DNA from: Cyclina sinensis
Lineage: Eukaryota; Mollusca; Bivalvia; Venerida; Veneridae
Reading direction: 5' to 3'
Assembly (NCBI GenBank): GCA_012932295.1
Contig: JAAONU010000010.1
Coordinates: 18,994,712 to 19,058,711, forward strand
DNA length: 64,000 bases
Shown here: piece after piece, positions 23,601 to 33,880 of the stretch
Layout of the letters: every line of letters begins with the position of its first letter
How positions within the stretch are numbered: position 1 is the stretch's first letter
Made by a program: the position numbers and the translations under genes
The notes under the pieces: model-generated
What the model was told of the DNA's origin: nothing
The model's input: only the letters and a program-made list of their open reading frames with translations
Database searches by the model: none

Positions 23601-26600
23601 GTAATGGATACAACTGTCCCAATCGCCACAGAGGTGTCATTCGGATACGAGTAGTGTACATTGAAAATGTTACATTCTGTACAAAATATAAACAAAGGAA
23701 ACATTAAACCTAAAATTCTGCAAAGCTGTGAACTAGTTTAAAAAGGAGCTGATTGTTTGTTACTAACATTTTTTATCACTATTTACTCTTTACAAGGAGC
23801 TGTACATACATTATAAAACTGTTACATTTCTAACTAACAAAAATAAAACTGAAAAGTCTTGCTTAAGAACGAATCATTCTTTTTTTGGCGAGTTATTCTT
23901 TATATTAAAGGGTAAGTCTCGTTTTTGTCTATAATTTCAGTTTCAGTAAACATAACACATTTTAAATAGAATTAGCATTTTTGCTGCAAGTGTAATTCTA
24001 ACGATAACCCGCGCTTACAACAGACTTAAATTACATTACACTTTCTTTACATATCTGATGAATATAGATTTGCTTATGACTAAGGTTCTGCCCATGCAAG
24101 TTTAATCGAAATCGTTGTCGTTTGCAGCAGATTTGTAGAAATGAAGTCGTATTCAGCTGTTTGAATTATAATAAAAATGTTAGAATAAGTTTGTAACACT
24201 AACATAAACCCAGTTATAGTATATGTTATATTCTCAGATGAAAATTGATCATTAATACTGATGTAAACCCAGTTATAGAATATGTTATATTCTTAGGTGA
24301 AAATTGATCATTAATACTGATGTAAACCAAGTTAAAGTATATGTTATATTCTTAGGTGAAAATTGATCATTAATACTGATGTAAACCCAGTTATAGTATG
24401 TGTGGTATTCTCAGGTGAAAATTGATCATTAATACTGATGTAAACCAAGTTACAGTATATGTTATATTCTTAGGTGAAAATTGATCATTAATACTGATGT
24501 AAACCCAGTTATAGTATATGTTATATCCTTAGGTGAAAATTGATCATTAATACTGATGTTCAACTTATCAAATTAACCAAAGATATAGATATACCCCATG
24601 GTTTGCACGTTGCTGCGCCACTCCAAATGCCACCTGTAAGACACTCTCTTTCTTTATCACCAATGAGTGAAAATCCAGTGTCGCATGTTCCCACAAGCAC
24701 AGTACCAATATTGTATGTAGCAGAACTGCCATTATACTGTCCATTTGGTAAATCTAAAGGCCCACAGACTGAAAGAGACAAAAAACACAGAATTAAAAAC
24801 CGCAAACGTCCTTAAAATTTGAAGACAAAAATGATAAAAAATATATGATTTATTATATGATTTGTTGGATTTTGTTTCTTAATTAGTTGAAATACATCAA
24901 TAATACTAACAAGGTATTTATAACAAAGTATTATAAAATGTGGAAAGCTAAGAATAATGCAGTGTTTTGAAGCTTCAGACAGTTTTACACCTGCTTGCCG
25001 AAACATGCTAACCGTACCGGGTGGTCCACAAACTGTAAATCCACTCCAACTACCGTTTTCTTTACACACCCTTTGTGCATCGCCTTTCAAAACAAAGCCT
25101 GCATTACAAACAGGAACAGCGACAGCCCCATACGTTGTGTAATTGTAAATAAATGAACCATTTGGTAACAGCAGGGGTCCACAATCTGTTGTAAATTATT
25201 GAACATTGAAAACTATGAAAACAGAAATGCAATGATACAACCAATCTTGTAATCTTCATACGTAAATAAAATTCTTTGAGAATGATGCAGTCAAAGAATA
25301 CGTACGTGACTTTATTTATTTATTTTCTTTATGTTTATTGCAATTATTTTTAATTAATGTTTTAATCAATTAATTTTCCATTCTGTAACTTTTGAACTGG
25401 AAGTCTATAAAAGTCATACCGACTGGCACACATGCCGTATTATTTCCAGACCACGTGCCGTTCGCCAAGCATTCTCTAATGACGTCACCTGTTAAATAAT
25501 ATCCCGGGTTGCAAAATGCTGCCAACACTGTTCCATATTCTGTACAACTGCTGTTGAATCCTCCATATGGTAAAGTCAAAACTCCGCAGTCTTAAGAAAA
25601 TTTATAATCATTTGTTTCTTCATTTTTTTGATGAAGTGTCAAAAATGGAAATAAGAGAAATAAACGATACAAAAGGTGGTTGAAATTATTTAATTTCTTA
25701 AGAATTCTTTTGGCTTTGTAAGTAGCCGTCTCGATTGATATGTCATAAGTTTACTACCAAAGATTGGGCTAAAGATAATCAGACCTGAAAACATACCATC
25801 ATTATTTTAAATCAAGTTAATCCACAAAACCTCTGAACTAATGAAAGTGCATTATGTCATGTTATGACAAATAGCGTAGTGACATTATTGTCATTAGATA
25901 TTTATGAATATCTGAGATGCGTAGTCCATTCAGCATTCTATATAACACAATTGACATTAAGATAATCATTGTCTTGAAACGAGAACGATCTTGAATGCTT
26001 TAGTAAAACTTCTTTGAGTTTGCATAATTGAATTTATTTCAGCCTTAAAAAGGAGCCAAATACGAGCAAGTACGGCCAATAAAACACGAAAGTTAACCTG
26101 AACTTATTAATTTTGAAACACTAAAGTTTCAAATGCTTAATCGGTTTCGCGTTGTTGTAAATGGTAAACTTGAAAAAAAAAAATAATGTCTGCCAAAAAT
26201 GTCATGTAAATGTAAAAGATACTGAACACAGCATTGTCAAATATAAAAATGCCAGTCATATTTAAAAAAAAGAAAAAGCTAACCAAATTAAATGCCTTAA
26301 GTAAAGTATTCACATTGAGGGCTGACATTGCTGTTATTTTAAGGGGTGGAAAGCGATATATTTCAAATGAAATAAATATCAAATGTCCTAAGAAAATATT
26401 TTGAGAAGACATTTACCTCTATGCCATCTATAATGTTTCATTTATTAGCGAGTAAGTCACTAAATACATAAACAGTATATCGTCAGCTGATTAAAGGGTA
26501 AAATGTGAGTACCAGTTCGTATGCACACGCCATTTCCAACCCATATGCCATTTCCATTACAAAAATATGTCGGATTCCCTATCAATACATATCCTGTATA

Positions 26601-26741
26601 GCACGTGATAGTAACATTCGTTCCGTATATAGTTACACAATAGATGTCTAGTGTTGCGTAGAGCACAATTAACCTTCCGCAATCTGAAAAAAATAAAAAA
26701 ATGGTTTGAGGTGTCTGAGGAAGTTGCTTAACTACTACTAA

Positions 26742-26779
<38 letters not shown>

Positions 26780-29700
26780 TACTACTATTTCTACTTATGA
26801 TGATAATAATGATAATAATGATGATGATGATAATGAGAAGAAAAAGAAAAATATGAAAAAGAAAAGAAAAAAGAAGAATGATGATGACGATGATGATGAT
26901 GATCAGAGAAGAAACAAGGGATGATGATGATGATGATGATGCAACATTCATAACGGACGTAGTTCGGATTTGCTACAGAAGTTTGTTTCTGAACGAAACA
27001 CAAAAGCATTATCAAAAAGAAATATTTAAATTACTGCGGGATTTTATAATAACCAAAGTTCTAAAGTTGAAAAGTAGTGTCTGATGTAAGTTTTATGAAT
27101 ATATTTTTGTAATTATTCTATTCAATATGCATATTCGTTGGTCTGTGTGTTTCGATGATAAGATAATTCTTGCCAACAGAAGGTCAATAACAATCTTTTC
27201 ACAGATTTCAAAAATGAAAGAGCAATTATTTGTAGAAAGTTTTAAAGTCTTGTGTATATGTAGCTGTTCAACCATATCAACATCAAAAGAACACGTCAAG
27301 TATGACAGAGACATCCACTCTTATCACAAAATTATTTGAGAGATAACTTAGACATTTGATTATTTAATCAAATAAATTTTACGCTTTTACATATATATTT
27401 TTGACATGTTTGAGATAATAATTTCACTAGAATTTATTAATACAATGGATATGAGTTGAATATTTCAAAAACACATGTTTTCATGAACCAGTTTCACAAA
27501 AGATGGTGAAAAATCAATTGAGTAGGTAACCGAATATGTACTTGAGTATTTACACAATACTAGGGCAAGGTAAGTAGGAAACGTCAGACATAAAGGAAGT
27601 TAATTATTTCGAAAAAGTACAAAAAAGAAAGTTAAACCTGAGTTCAATAACTTGACGTTCAAACTTTTAGTTTAACATTTGACGTCGCAGTCGGGGCACC
27701 TGTGATAATATTACAAGCCGATAATACGAAGTTACGTTATTTTTGAAACGAAAAGGTGAACATTGCAACGTTTGGTTTTTCAACGTAAGTGAATACCGAA
27801 CGACAGAGTAAATTTTCGGTCATTATCGATGATGATAGGGGTGTTGTAGTGGCGTAACAGTTAAACTTATCATCTCTAACTTGCAAAGAATAATAACTAG
27901 AAGAATAATGCTAGTCGGACTATATGTTCCAACGTGAAATGTAGCTTAAACATTACAAACTCCTTTATTGTAATACTACGTGTTGCAAAGTTAAAAAAAA
28001 CCCCATAATATCACCTTATTCTTATATTGCACAATTAAAATTTACATTGAAACAAGTACACTGGTACATTACAACTGATCTTTAGCTCCCTTATTGACAA
28101 GTCAGAGAAGCCTCTAATTCAATACTTGTTGAATCTGTATATACTAGGGTAGTTTCCTGTTTTGATAACCATGCCTTTTAAATCAGGAAGATAGAACTAA
28201 TGTAGCTACAAACCAAACATGCCTGTGATCAAAGATTCGGTATGTTGATTTCTCAAAAAACAGATTGAATCATCTAAAAACATTATAATCATGACAGCTG
28301 CCATTATGTAGATTTCTCAAGAAACATATTGAATCATCTAAAAACATTATAATCATGACAGTTGTCATTATGTTGATTTCCCATGAAACAGACTGAATCA
28401 TCTAAAGATATTATAATCCTGACAGTTGCCAGTCGAATCCATACAATTTATCCAAATGGACCCTTCTGGTATAGGTTAACTAGCAAAAAAAAGATAAGTA
28501 GAAATTTAATGTCTCACCGACTAATTTACAGCCTGTTGAGCCACTCCAATTACCAGTTGGGAGACATGTTATTGTCGTATCGCCTGTGACTGTATAACCT
28601 ACGTCGCAACTGGAAACAGTGAGCACTGTTCCGATTGGAAAGAATGAAGCACTAGAATTATATTGTCCATTCGTTATTGGCGGCGGCGGCGGGCAACGCT
28701 GTGGAGCTTTCAAGAAGTGAAATAATAAAACTTTGATTTCAATTTTTTTCAGCATAAGAAGTAATCCTGTTAATTAAATCGAGAGATCGTTTGACATTTA
28801 AAGCAGGTGTATGTATATATGTATAACATTTTCAAATACTTATAATTTGGCTATTACCTTTAAATCTATCAACAATCATACATTTTCGTATTTCCTCGCT
28901 TATCTTTAGATAACAAATCATCTGACCTATTTGTGTATTTATGATTTCAGAATCACAGTAAAAAGGAAAATTAAATTGGACAAATAGAGAAAAAATCAGG
29001 TTTACCATTTGTAATGCAAGCAGCAAATGAACTCCAACCACCGGGATAAAATGGAGAATGATTGCAAGTAAGAGTTGTTGCAGAAACTAGTTGGTAACCT
29101 GGATCGCATGTTACTTTTATTACGGTACCATAAGTAACAGTAGTGTCGTTGATACTTCCATTTGCAATTGTCAACAGACCACAATCTGTTTTAATGATAA
29201 TTGTATTTGGTATAATCTCTTTTACACTACAGTTAGATATAAAAATAGTTTACCAATAAACCCCGACTCACTTTTCAGACGATAAAGCAATAAAAAATGG
29301 AGATTACGGATTTTTTTAATAATTATTTTTGTCAAAGTTTTCCTTTAGATAGAAATGTTAATGACTTTTTAATATTCGTTTTCCCAAAGAGGAAGTTTGA
29401 ATGTTCTGTTTAGTCTCTAAATTTAAATTATTTAGAAAAACAAAAAAAAACAAAAACCCTTCAAATTACATTTCTATTTTTTTCTCAAATGAGATTGGAC
29501 AAAATCAAATTGTTGTACTGATGGCATACGAGACAAATAAGCTGTGATTTCTTTATTTAAAGCAATTGATTTTTACCTTTATAACAAGAAGCTGTTGTGG
29601 ATCCCGGAGGTGTTTGACAAGTTCCATTTGGACACTAAAGAACAAAAAAACACTTACTAACACAAATACAGTGAACATTATTTATTTGAATATCAAGTTT

Positions 29701-31811
29701 TATCAAGTTTTATTGAGCAAATCGGCAATACAAATTGCCTATGGCCAAAAACATTTACATATATTTTATAAACACAAAACATCGTGAAAATGACAAGGAA
29801 TAAGTAATTCAAATACACTGACAAAGCAAGACAATTAAGCAAGTAAAATATACAAAACAAGCAGACAGACAAACAAAAAGACAAGCAAAAAAACAAAACA
29901 AACAAAAAAAAAAACCAACACAATATCACAAGGAAGCAAACACCATTTTATACAGACAGAACATGATCTCGGTGCATGCAACAAATATGTTTATAAATAG
30001 CAAAAACCTTGAATTTCATTTATTTTATTATTTCAACTGATTCTTATTAATTGATTTCTTTATTTCATCTGATTAGTTAAGTTCTTTATTCTAATTGATT
30101 CTAGTTATTTTTTGCTCTATATTTCAATTGATTCTAATTAATTAATTAATGTATTTCAATTGATTCTAATTTATTTATTGATTTATTTCAATTTATTCTA
30201 AATAATCTCTTTGCCTACGATGCGTGCATATATTTTAATGATCACTTGATATCAAGTTGGAATAACTTACTGAAACTGCAAAGATTAAAAGTCATGAAAT
30301 GTGTACAAGATACGATTCGATCAATTGAACAAATAAACCAGGTTGGTTATTAAGTTTTAAGAATATAGGCATTTTTTCACATACTTTCTAAATATAGCTC
30401 CTTTTTGCCCTCCATAATATTTGTGTTTACCTCTGAACTATAACACTTCCTCAATATGCCTGCTATCTGAGATAATTGAGGTAGTCAAATCCATAGGATG
30501 ATAATTGTTACACAACAATTAATAATAACCATAGAATACAAACATGCCAAATAGTCAATGCATGAGAGATCTATAAAAATATCAGAAAGACATTTACAAT
30601 GTGTGACAAAGATACTTAAATAAAGTGCTGTGGTTGTACAACATTTATTTCTAAAAGAATAAAACAATCAAGAAACAACGAAAATTCAAACCTGTGCATC
30701 CGACGTGCAGGCTATACAATAGTGTATCTCCATCGTTATCGATACCAAGAACTGGAAATATTGTATATTTACAAGTCTGGTTGTTGTTCTCTCTATATCT
30801 CTCTATTTAGGACTTGATAGTTTTTCATAACGTGCATAATACAGAAAGAAATTCAGTCGCCTAAAAGTGTTATTTCGTCAAATTTATTAATAAGTATAAA
30901 TAAATATATTACGTTAAACACACATTTTTCCCCCTTTAAAATGTAATGATTGAATATCAAATTTAATAATGCAAAAAAGTATATCCCTTTTTTATCCTGT
31001 CAATTATTTCATATCCGACCCAATAAAGGGGTGCCGTATAAATTTTGCTTTATACGGCACATGATACGTAATGGACTACTTTTGTGTTTATAATAAGAAG
31101 GAAGTGATATCGTTGATGTTATTACAAACAGAGACTATACTTGAATAAAAATTAAATATTTCAAAATGTAGATCTTACAATAATGTGATCATATAAGGAA
31201 ATAATGTTATTGAACTTTGGAACTATTTTTGTGTATATGTACCACTGGCGGATAACCTTGACATTAGCCTAATATGAAACACTTTGAAGATATATTTTCA
31301 ATATCTTAAGTAAATTATTTCCAACAGATGTGACAGGATAAATAGAATAATAGGTTAGTGCCTTTGCCTCGACGGATAAATTCCTATGCCTTGCCAGATA
31401 AACTTTCTCATGTTAAGACACTAACCTATTTTTCTCAATATATATCTTGAAAATGAATATCTAGTATACGAATAAAAACATACTAAATAAAATAATATGG
31501 AATTGACCCGATACATCATATGATTTTTTCTATTATTATTTTCTACTGAATACAATATGTATCATTTGCTTTCAACCGCGCTGGCATTTCCGGAATGTAT
31601 TAAAAATCGATTTTTTTCTTTTATATTTTTCGCGGCAACTGCTATTATAAACTTATCAACTCAAATTTACCTCTAATATTTTAGGTTTTCAATATAAGCA
31701 ACAACCTGGCTTTGATTAACATTTTTAACAATTTTTCTTTCGTAATGCATACTACAATTAGACAATAGAACTTACCAGAGTAACAGTAGTAAAACTTAGT
31801 TTCATTTTCAT
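17584..31811 (-). CDS. Gene B: secreted protein with nine sushi domains and a C-terminal C-type lectin domain
   Basis: Exons in coding order are 31811-31776, 30751-30692, 29634-29577, 29185-29006, 28706-28518, 26683-26513, 25590-25420, 25185-25018, 24768-24595, 23676-23509, 22978-22811, 22025-21858, 21250-21159, 19671-19563, 19021-18935 and 17689-17584. All junctions are GT-AG with matching phases. They give about 701 codons before the C-terminal tail. Order: signal peptide (MKMKLSF plus FLVSI core), a small C-P-N-G-T-C-Q motif, nine sushi domains, one CTLD. The start at 31811 was chosen because it puts a hydrophobic leader at the N terminus, as in gene C. The likely role is extracellular recognition or adhesion; the ligand is unknown. 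The C-terminal end is uncertain: either a phase-2 donor GTTAGT leads to an unseen exon, or it reads through. Confidence 0.8.
17690..18934. other. Gene B intron, no recognised content
   Basis: AT-rich. A self-complementary TATAATATA cluster sits at about 18525-18600. No exon seen. Confidence 0.45.
18935..19021 (-). CDS. Gene B CTLD exon 3
   Basis: An 87-bp phase 1-1 exon (acceptor ACTTGCAG, donor GTAAGA). It encodes R-L-Y-W-V-G-A-I-Y-D then I-W-H-E-S. It is three codons (about S-N-T) longer than the gene A partner. Confidence 0.87.
19022..19562. other. Gene B intron, no recognised content
   Basis: AT-rich intron. Nothing recognised. Confidence 0.4.
19563..19671 (-). CDS. Gene B CTLD exon 2
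   Basis: A 109-bp exon (acceptor TTTTTTTAG, donor GTGAGT), phase 0 to 1. It encodes S-S-C-Q-A-M-G-S-G-I-N-L-L-Q-A-E-T, matching the gene A partner 6101-6209 in length, phase and most residues of the helix. Confidence 0.87.
20360..21030 (+). repeat. Dispersed repeat copy in a gene B intron
   Basis: Phrases such as AAAGGGCCAATAGGGCCATT, ATGACCTATAAAACAACCC and CAGAGGTCCATGCAAAGAAC resemble the family at 50.6-51.6 kb. It is degenerate and its boundaries are approximate. Confidence 0.45.
21159..21250 (-). CDS. Gene B CTLD exon 1
   Basis: A 92-bp exon (acceptor TTTTTTAG, donor GTAAGT), phase 1 to 0. It encodes T-C-Y-C-P-A-G-W-I-N-F then T-S-C-Y-L-F. The T-C-x-C...GW...SCY frame is shared with gene A, but most other residues differ. 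Confidence 0.85.
21251..21857. other. Gene B intron lacking an A7-type exon
   Basis: Gene A carries a sushi exon (A7) at this place. Here I find no sushi-like exon on the minus strand. The overlapping ORFs are noncoding in appearance. Confidence 0.55.
21858..22025 (-). CDS. Gene B sushi exon B6
   Basis: A 168-bp phase 1-1 exon (acceptor TTCTTCAG, donor GTAAGT). It encodes a complete sushi domain ending NGSWSG-H-T-E-C-I-V-D. It is the intact partner of the broken exon 3772-3979 and shows what that exon has lost. Confidence 0.9.
22811..22978 (-). CDS. Gene B sushi exon B5
   Basis: A 168-bp phase 1-1 exon, partner of A5. The extra cysteine in N-T-T-C and the NGSWSG sequon are kept. Confidence 0.88.
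23509..23676 (-). CDS. Gene B sushi exon B4
   Basis: A 168-bp phase 1-1 exon, partner of A4. It has L-E-G-K-P-V-F-I-C where gene A has L-E-G-N-P-V-F-V-C. Confidence 0.87.
24206..24559. repeat. 59-bp minisatellite in gene B
   Basis: Six copies, the mirror of 1263-1616, with independent point differences between copies. Confidence 0.95.
24595..24768 (-). CDS. Gene B sushi exon B3
   Basis: A 174-bp phase 1-1 exon, partner of A3, with identical predicted protein in the domain. Confidence 0.88.
25018..25185 (-). CDS. Gene B sushi exon B2
   Basis: A 168-bp phase 1-1 exon, partner of A2, with no visible amino-acid change in the compared part. Confidence 0.88.
25420..25590 (-). CDS. Gene B sushi exon B1
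   Basis: A 171-bp phase 1-1 exon, partner of A1, including the extra N-S-S-C cysteine and the NGTWSG sequon. Confidence 0.88.
25822..26512. other. Gene B intron, no recognised content
   Basis: AT-rich. The ORF on the minus strand at 26137-26412 has no domain signature. Confidence 0.45.
26513..26683 (-). CDS. Gene B sushi exon (third sushi domain)
   Basis: A 171-bp phase 1-1 exon (acceptor TTTTTTCAG, donor GTACTC). The domain runs from DCGRLIV through I-T-C-Y-T-G-Y to W-V-G-N-G-V-C. It also has an additional cysteine (D-I-Y-C) before the Y-G-T motif. The upstream open frame rich in Ser and Ile is low-complexity intron. Confidence 0.82.
26730..26945. repeat. Compound trinucleotide repeats (CTA, GAT) upstream of a sushi exon
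   Basis: Runs of ACT/CTA (26734-26790), then ATGATA/GAT runs and an AGAAAA-rich patch to about 26945, all within the intron before exon 26513-26683. Confidence 0.92.
26946..28240. other. Gene B intron, no recognised content
   Basis: AT-rich intron. I found no exon on either strand. Confidence 0.45.
28241..28432. repeat. 64-bp tandem repeat, three copies
   Basis: Three copies of a unit with TTGAATCATCTAAAAACATT and ATCATGACAG, in the intron just downstream (in coding sense) of exon 28518-28706. Confidence 0.9.
28518..28706 (-). CDS. Gene B sushi exon (second sushi domain)
   Basis: A 189-bp phase 1-1 exon (acceptor TTGAAAG, donor GTGAGA). It encodes A-P-Q-R-C followed by five prolines, then ITNGQYN, V-G-Y-T-V-T-G-D and G-N-W-S-G-S-T-G-C. 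The proline run comes from consecutive CCG codons and makes this domain longer than its neighbours. Confidence 0.83.
29006..29185 (-). CDS. Gene B sushi exon (first sushi domain)
   Basis: A 180-bp phase 1-1 exon (acceptor TAAAACAG, donor GTAAAC). It encodes DCGLLTIANGS through V-T-C-D-P-G-Y and L-T-C to G-G-W-S-S-F-A-A-C. The loop before the conserved Trp is longer than in the other domains (N-H-S-P-F-Y-P). Confidence 0.83.
29577..29634 (-). CDS. Gene B small Cys-motif exon
   Basis: A 58-bp exon, phase 0 to 1 (acceptor TTCTTTAG, donor GTAAAA). It encodes C-P-N-G-T-C-Q-T-P-P-G-S then A-S-C-Y-K. Gene C has the same exon length, phases and pattern at 56969-57026 (C-P-G-G-T-C-Q). That shared structure is the main reason to trust so short an exon. 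Confidence 0.8.
29640..30690. other. Gene B intron with decayed direct repeats
   Basis: AT-rich. About 30010-30200 has several imperfect copies of a phrase like ATTTCAATTGATTCTAATT. An A-rich CAAACAAAAAGACAAGC patch lies at about 29850-29930. No exon seen. Confidence 0.5.
30692..30751 (-). CDS. Gene B leader/linker exon
   Basis: A 60-bp phase 0-0 exon (acceptor TTTCCAG, donor GTTTGA). It encodes the hydrophobic F-L-V-S-I-T-M-E-I that completes the signal peptide, then C-I-A-C-T-S-D-A-Q before the Cys-motif exon. It corresponds to 56147-56203 in gene C. Confidence 0.75.
31776..31811 (-). CDS. Gene B first coding exon (signal peptide start)
   Basis: It encodes M-K-M-K-L-S-F-T-T-V-T-L up to donor GTAAGT at 31775, phase 0. 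Two basic residues, then a hydrophobic run continuing into the next exon, give a classical signal peptide, as in gene C. The frame stays open upstream to an ATG at 32000, but that would bury the leader. A TATA-like ATATATATTA overlaps that upstream ATG, so I prefer 31811 (or 31805). Confidence 0.75.
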
Positions 31812-33880
31812 AACATACAATCGCTTCCGAGAGTCAAAAATAGGATGTTTCTCTTCAATAAGAAACGCACGGTATGAACACTCACCGTTAGCTGATACCT
31901 TTATATAAGAAATAATTAAATGAAGCAGAGGATCATCTGTTGCACATGTTATTTCTGGAAATTCGATAGTTTTGATCCACTGCAATCTGGCAGTCTGCAT
32001 AATATATATGGCGCATTCTATATATTCATAGTCAACAAATAACGATTATAGATATTTTAACCTTCAAAAGAGGTTTCTTATTAGCATCTCATTATTATTC
32101 AAGCAAACATTACCCTGAAGTGATATTTAAAAGTGCAGAGCGTTTTAACATTAATGAAAACAATTCTGCAAGGTAAAACACAAAGGCTGGGAAAAGAAGC
32201 ATTTATGCCAATTGAAAACGAAAGTTTGAAAAAATGACTTTTGAAATTTGGTTTTCAGTCTTTCTCAACTTTGTTACCCATTCGAATTATCAGGCATGTG
32301 ATTGAAGTCTTTAAAAAGCTAAGTGAATAATTATAATACCTCTAAAAAGTCACTATTTCCTCGTGTTTTTATATATTCTAGATGGTAGAAGCTGCAAACA
32401 ATAGTAATAATAATAATAATAATCTAAATTATTAATTTATTACAACATTAGTCATCAGTGAGTTATCAGTGAGCATAATTATTTGTCAATTAGCATAAAT
32501 GTGTTGCCAGTAATAAGCTATTTAAAGTATATAATCTATAATTGAATTGCAAACTTATTTTGAGCTGAAGTAAACTGAAATGTTGCCTTACAGCATATTC
32601 ATATACTGGTTATAACTCTACATTCTGTTAATTGTGCGTGTAAAACATGAATATGAATATGTTTTACAGGTATTTCATATTTATTCCCTGCGACTTACAC
32701 AACAGATATACCTGTTAAAGTAATTACCTAATTTATACTTATTTTTAATACTTATTTAAATAAATGTAAAAGGAAATCTTTCTTAATTCTATTATATTTT
32801 TACTTTTTCGACTAAATGTTAGAATTTTAAGAAGGCAAACTGAAAATAAATTTTATGCGATGACATACTGCAAAAGTATTCTATTGGCTCATTTTAAATA
32901 AGATGAAAAATAATGTAATGTTGCTTTTTTATCACTTCTGACCAGATTTGCTTTAGCATAAATTTTACAGGGCTTTAGCATTGTCGGAGCCTTAGCATGT
33001 CCCAGCACTGAGTGTATGTGTCTTAACGAGTGATGAAAAATCAGGATGTCATCAGAATTCATACGGAAAGAGATGGTGACTAGCTAATAATAATGTCACT
33101 AAGACTGCTTGAAATACCATTACAGAAGAAACATCACAAAAGAGGAAGAGACAAGAGAAATGCTTCCGTATGTTGCATTACCTCTCAATATTTTCAGGTA
33201 AGGGAGAATTTTGTTAGTGAAGATGTATGTTCAGCCTTCTGTTATGACTCCTCTTTACAAAATTTGTTTCAATGTTAAGTGATAATTCATATCGCTGTCC
33301 ACCGCAAAACAGTATAACGACTCATTATATAATTTGTACTTTTTAGAGAATGCATTTCCACGTTTTCATTTTAGATGTTTCCATTTTAGTCCAGACTCTT
33401 CTCTGAAATTGATGTCTCGACCGTTAATTATTTGTAGCTATATTTGAACACTTACAAGGAACATATTGTTGCTTAATCACAATTTCTATGTTTAAACTTT
33501 AACATTTTAGATTGTAAAATGATATTTAAAGGCGCTGACCAATGTCACTGACTAGATCTGCAAATTACGTGTCAACAGTGTTTAAGAATGTTGTTTAAAG
33601 GTACATAAGAATAATTGTTTGTTCGTATTAAGTTAATAGTTAAGAATTATACACACATACCAACTATTGGAAGAATAATTCTTCATATGTCGAGTTATTA
33701 CAAAAGGCAGAATGATTATAATATGTCGCGTCTGGCCGAAACTTTTTAATCAGCCGGTAAACTTGTATGCATATTTCTGCGCATGATATCATGACGGCAT
33801 AATGTTTAGCGCACTGTCAAATTCTGACGGCAATCCGACGTTTTCGTACTTAACCATCATTTTGATAATTGTACAAATTT
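31812..33880. other. 5' flank of gene B, no other gene seen
   Basis: It probably contains the gene B promoter and 5' UTR. The remainder is AT-rich, with a short TAA run at about 32402-32424 and a near-palindrome around 32648-32660. No supported coding exon. Confidence 0.45.

Larger units (their letters stand above)
21869..25821 (-). repeat. Right arm of large inverted duplication
   Basis: It is the reverse-complement copy of 1-3927, introns included, with scattered substitutions and small indels. It carries gene B sushi exons B1-B6. Its inner edge falls just before the end of exon B6; its outer edge lies at or beyond about 25821. Confidence 0.93.

Noticed and set aside
26684..26951. Ser- and Ile-rich extension upstream of a sushi exon
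   Set aside because: It is trinucleotide-repeat intron sequence before a clear TTTTTTCAG acceptor.
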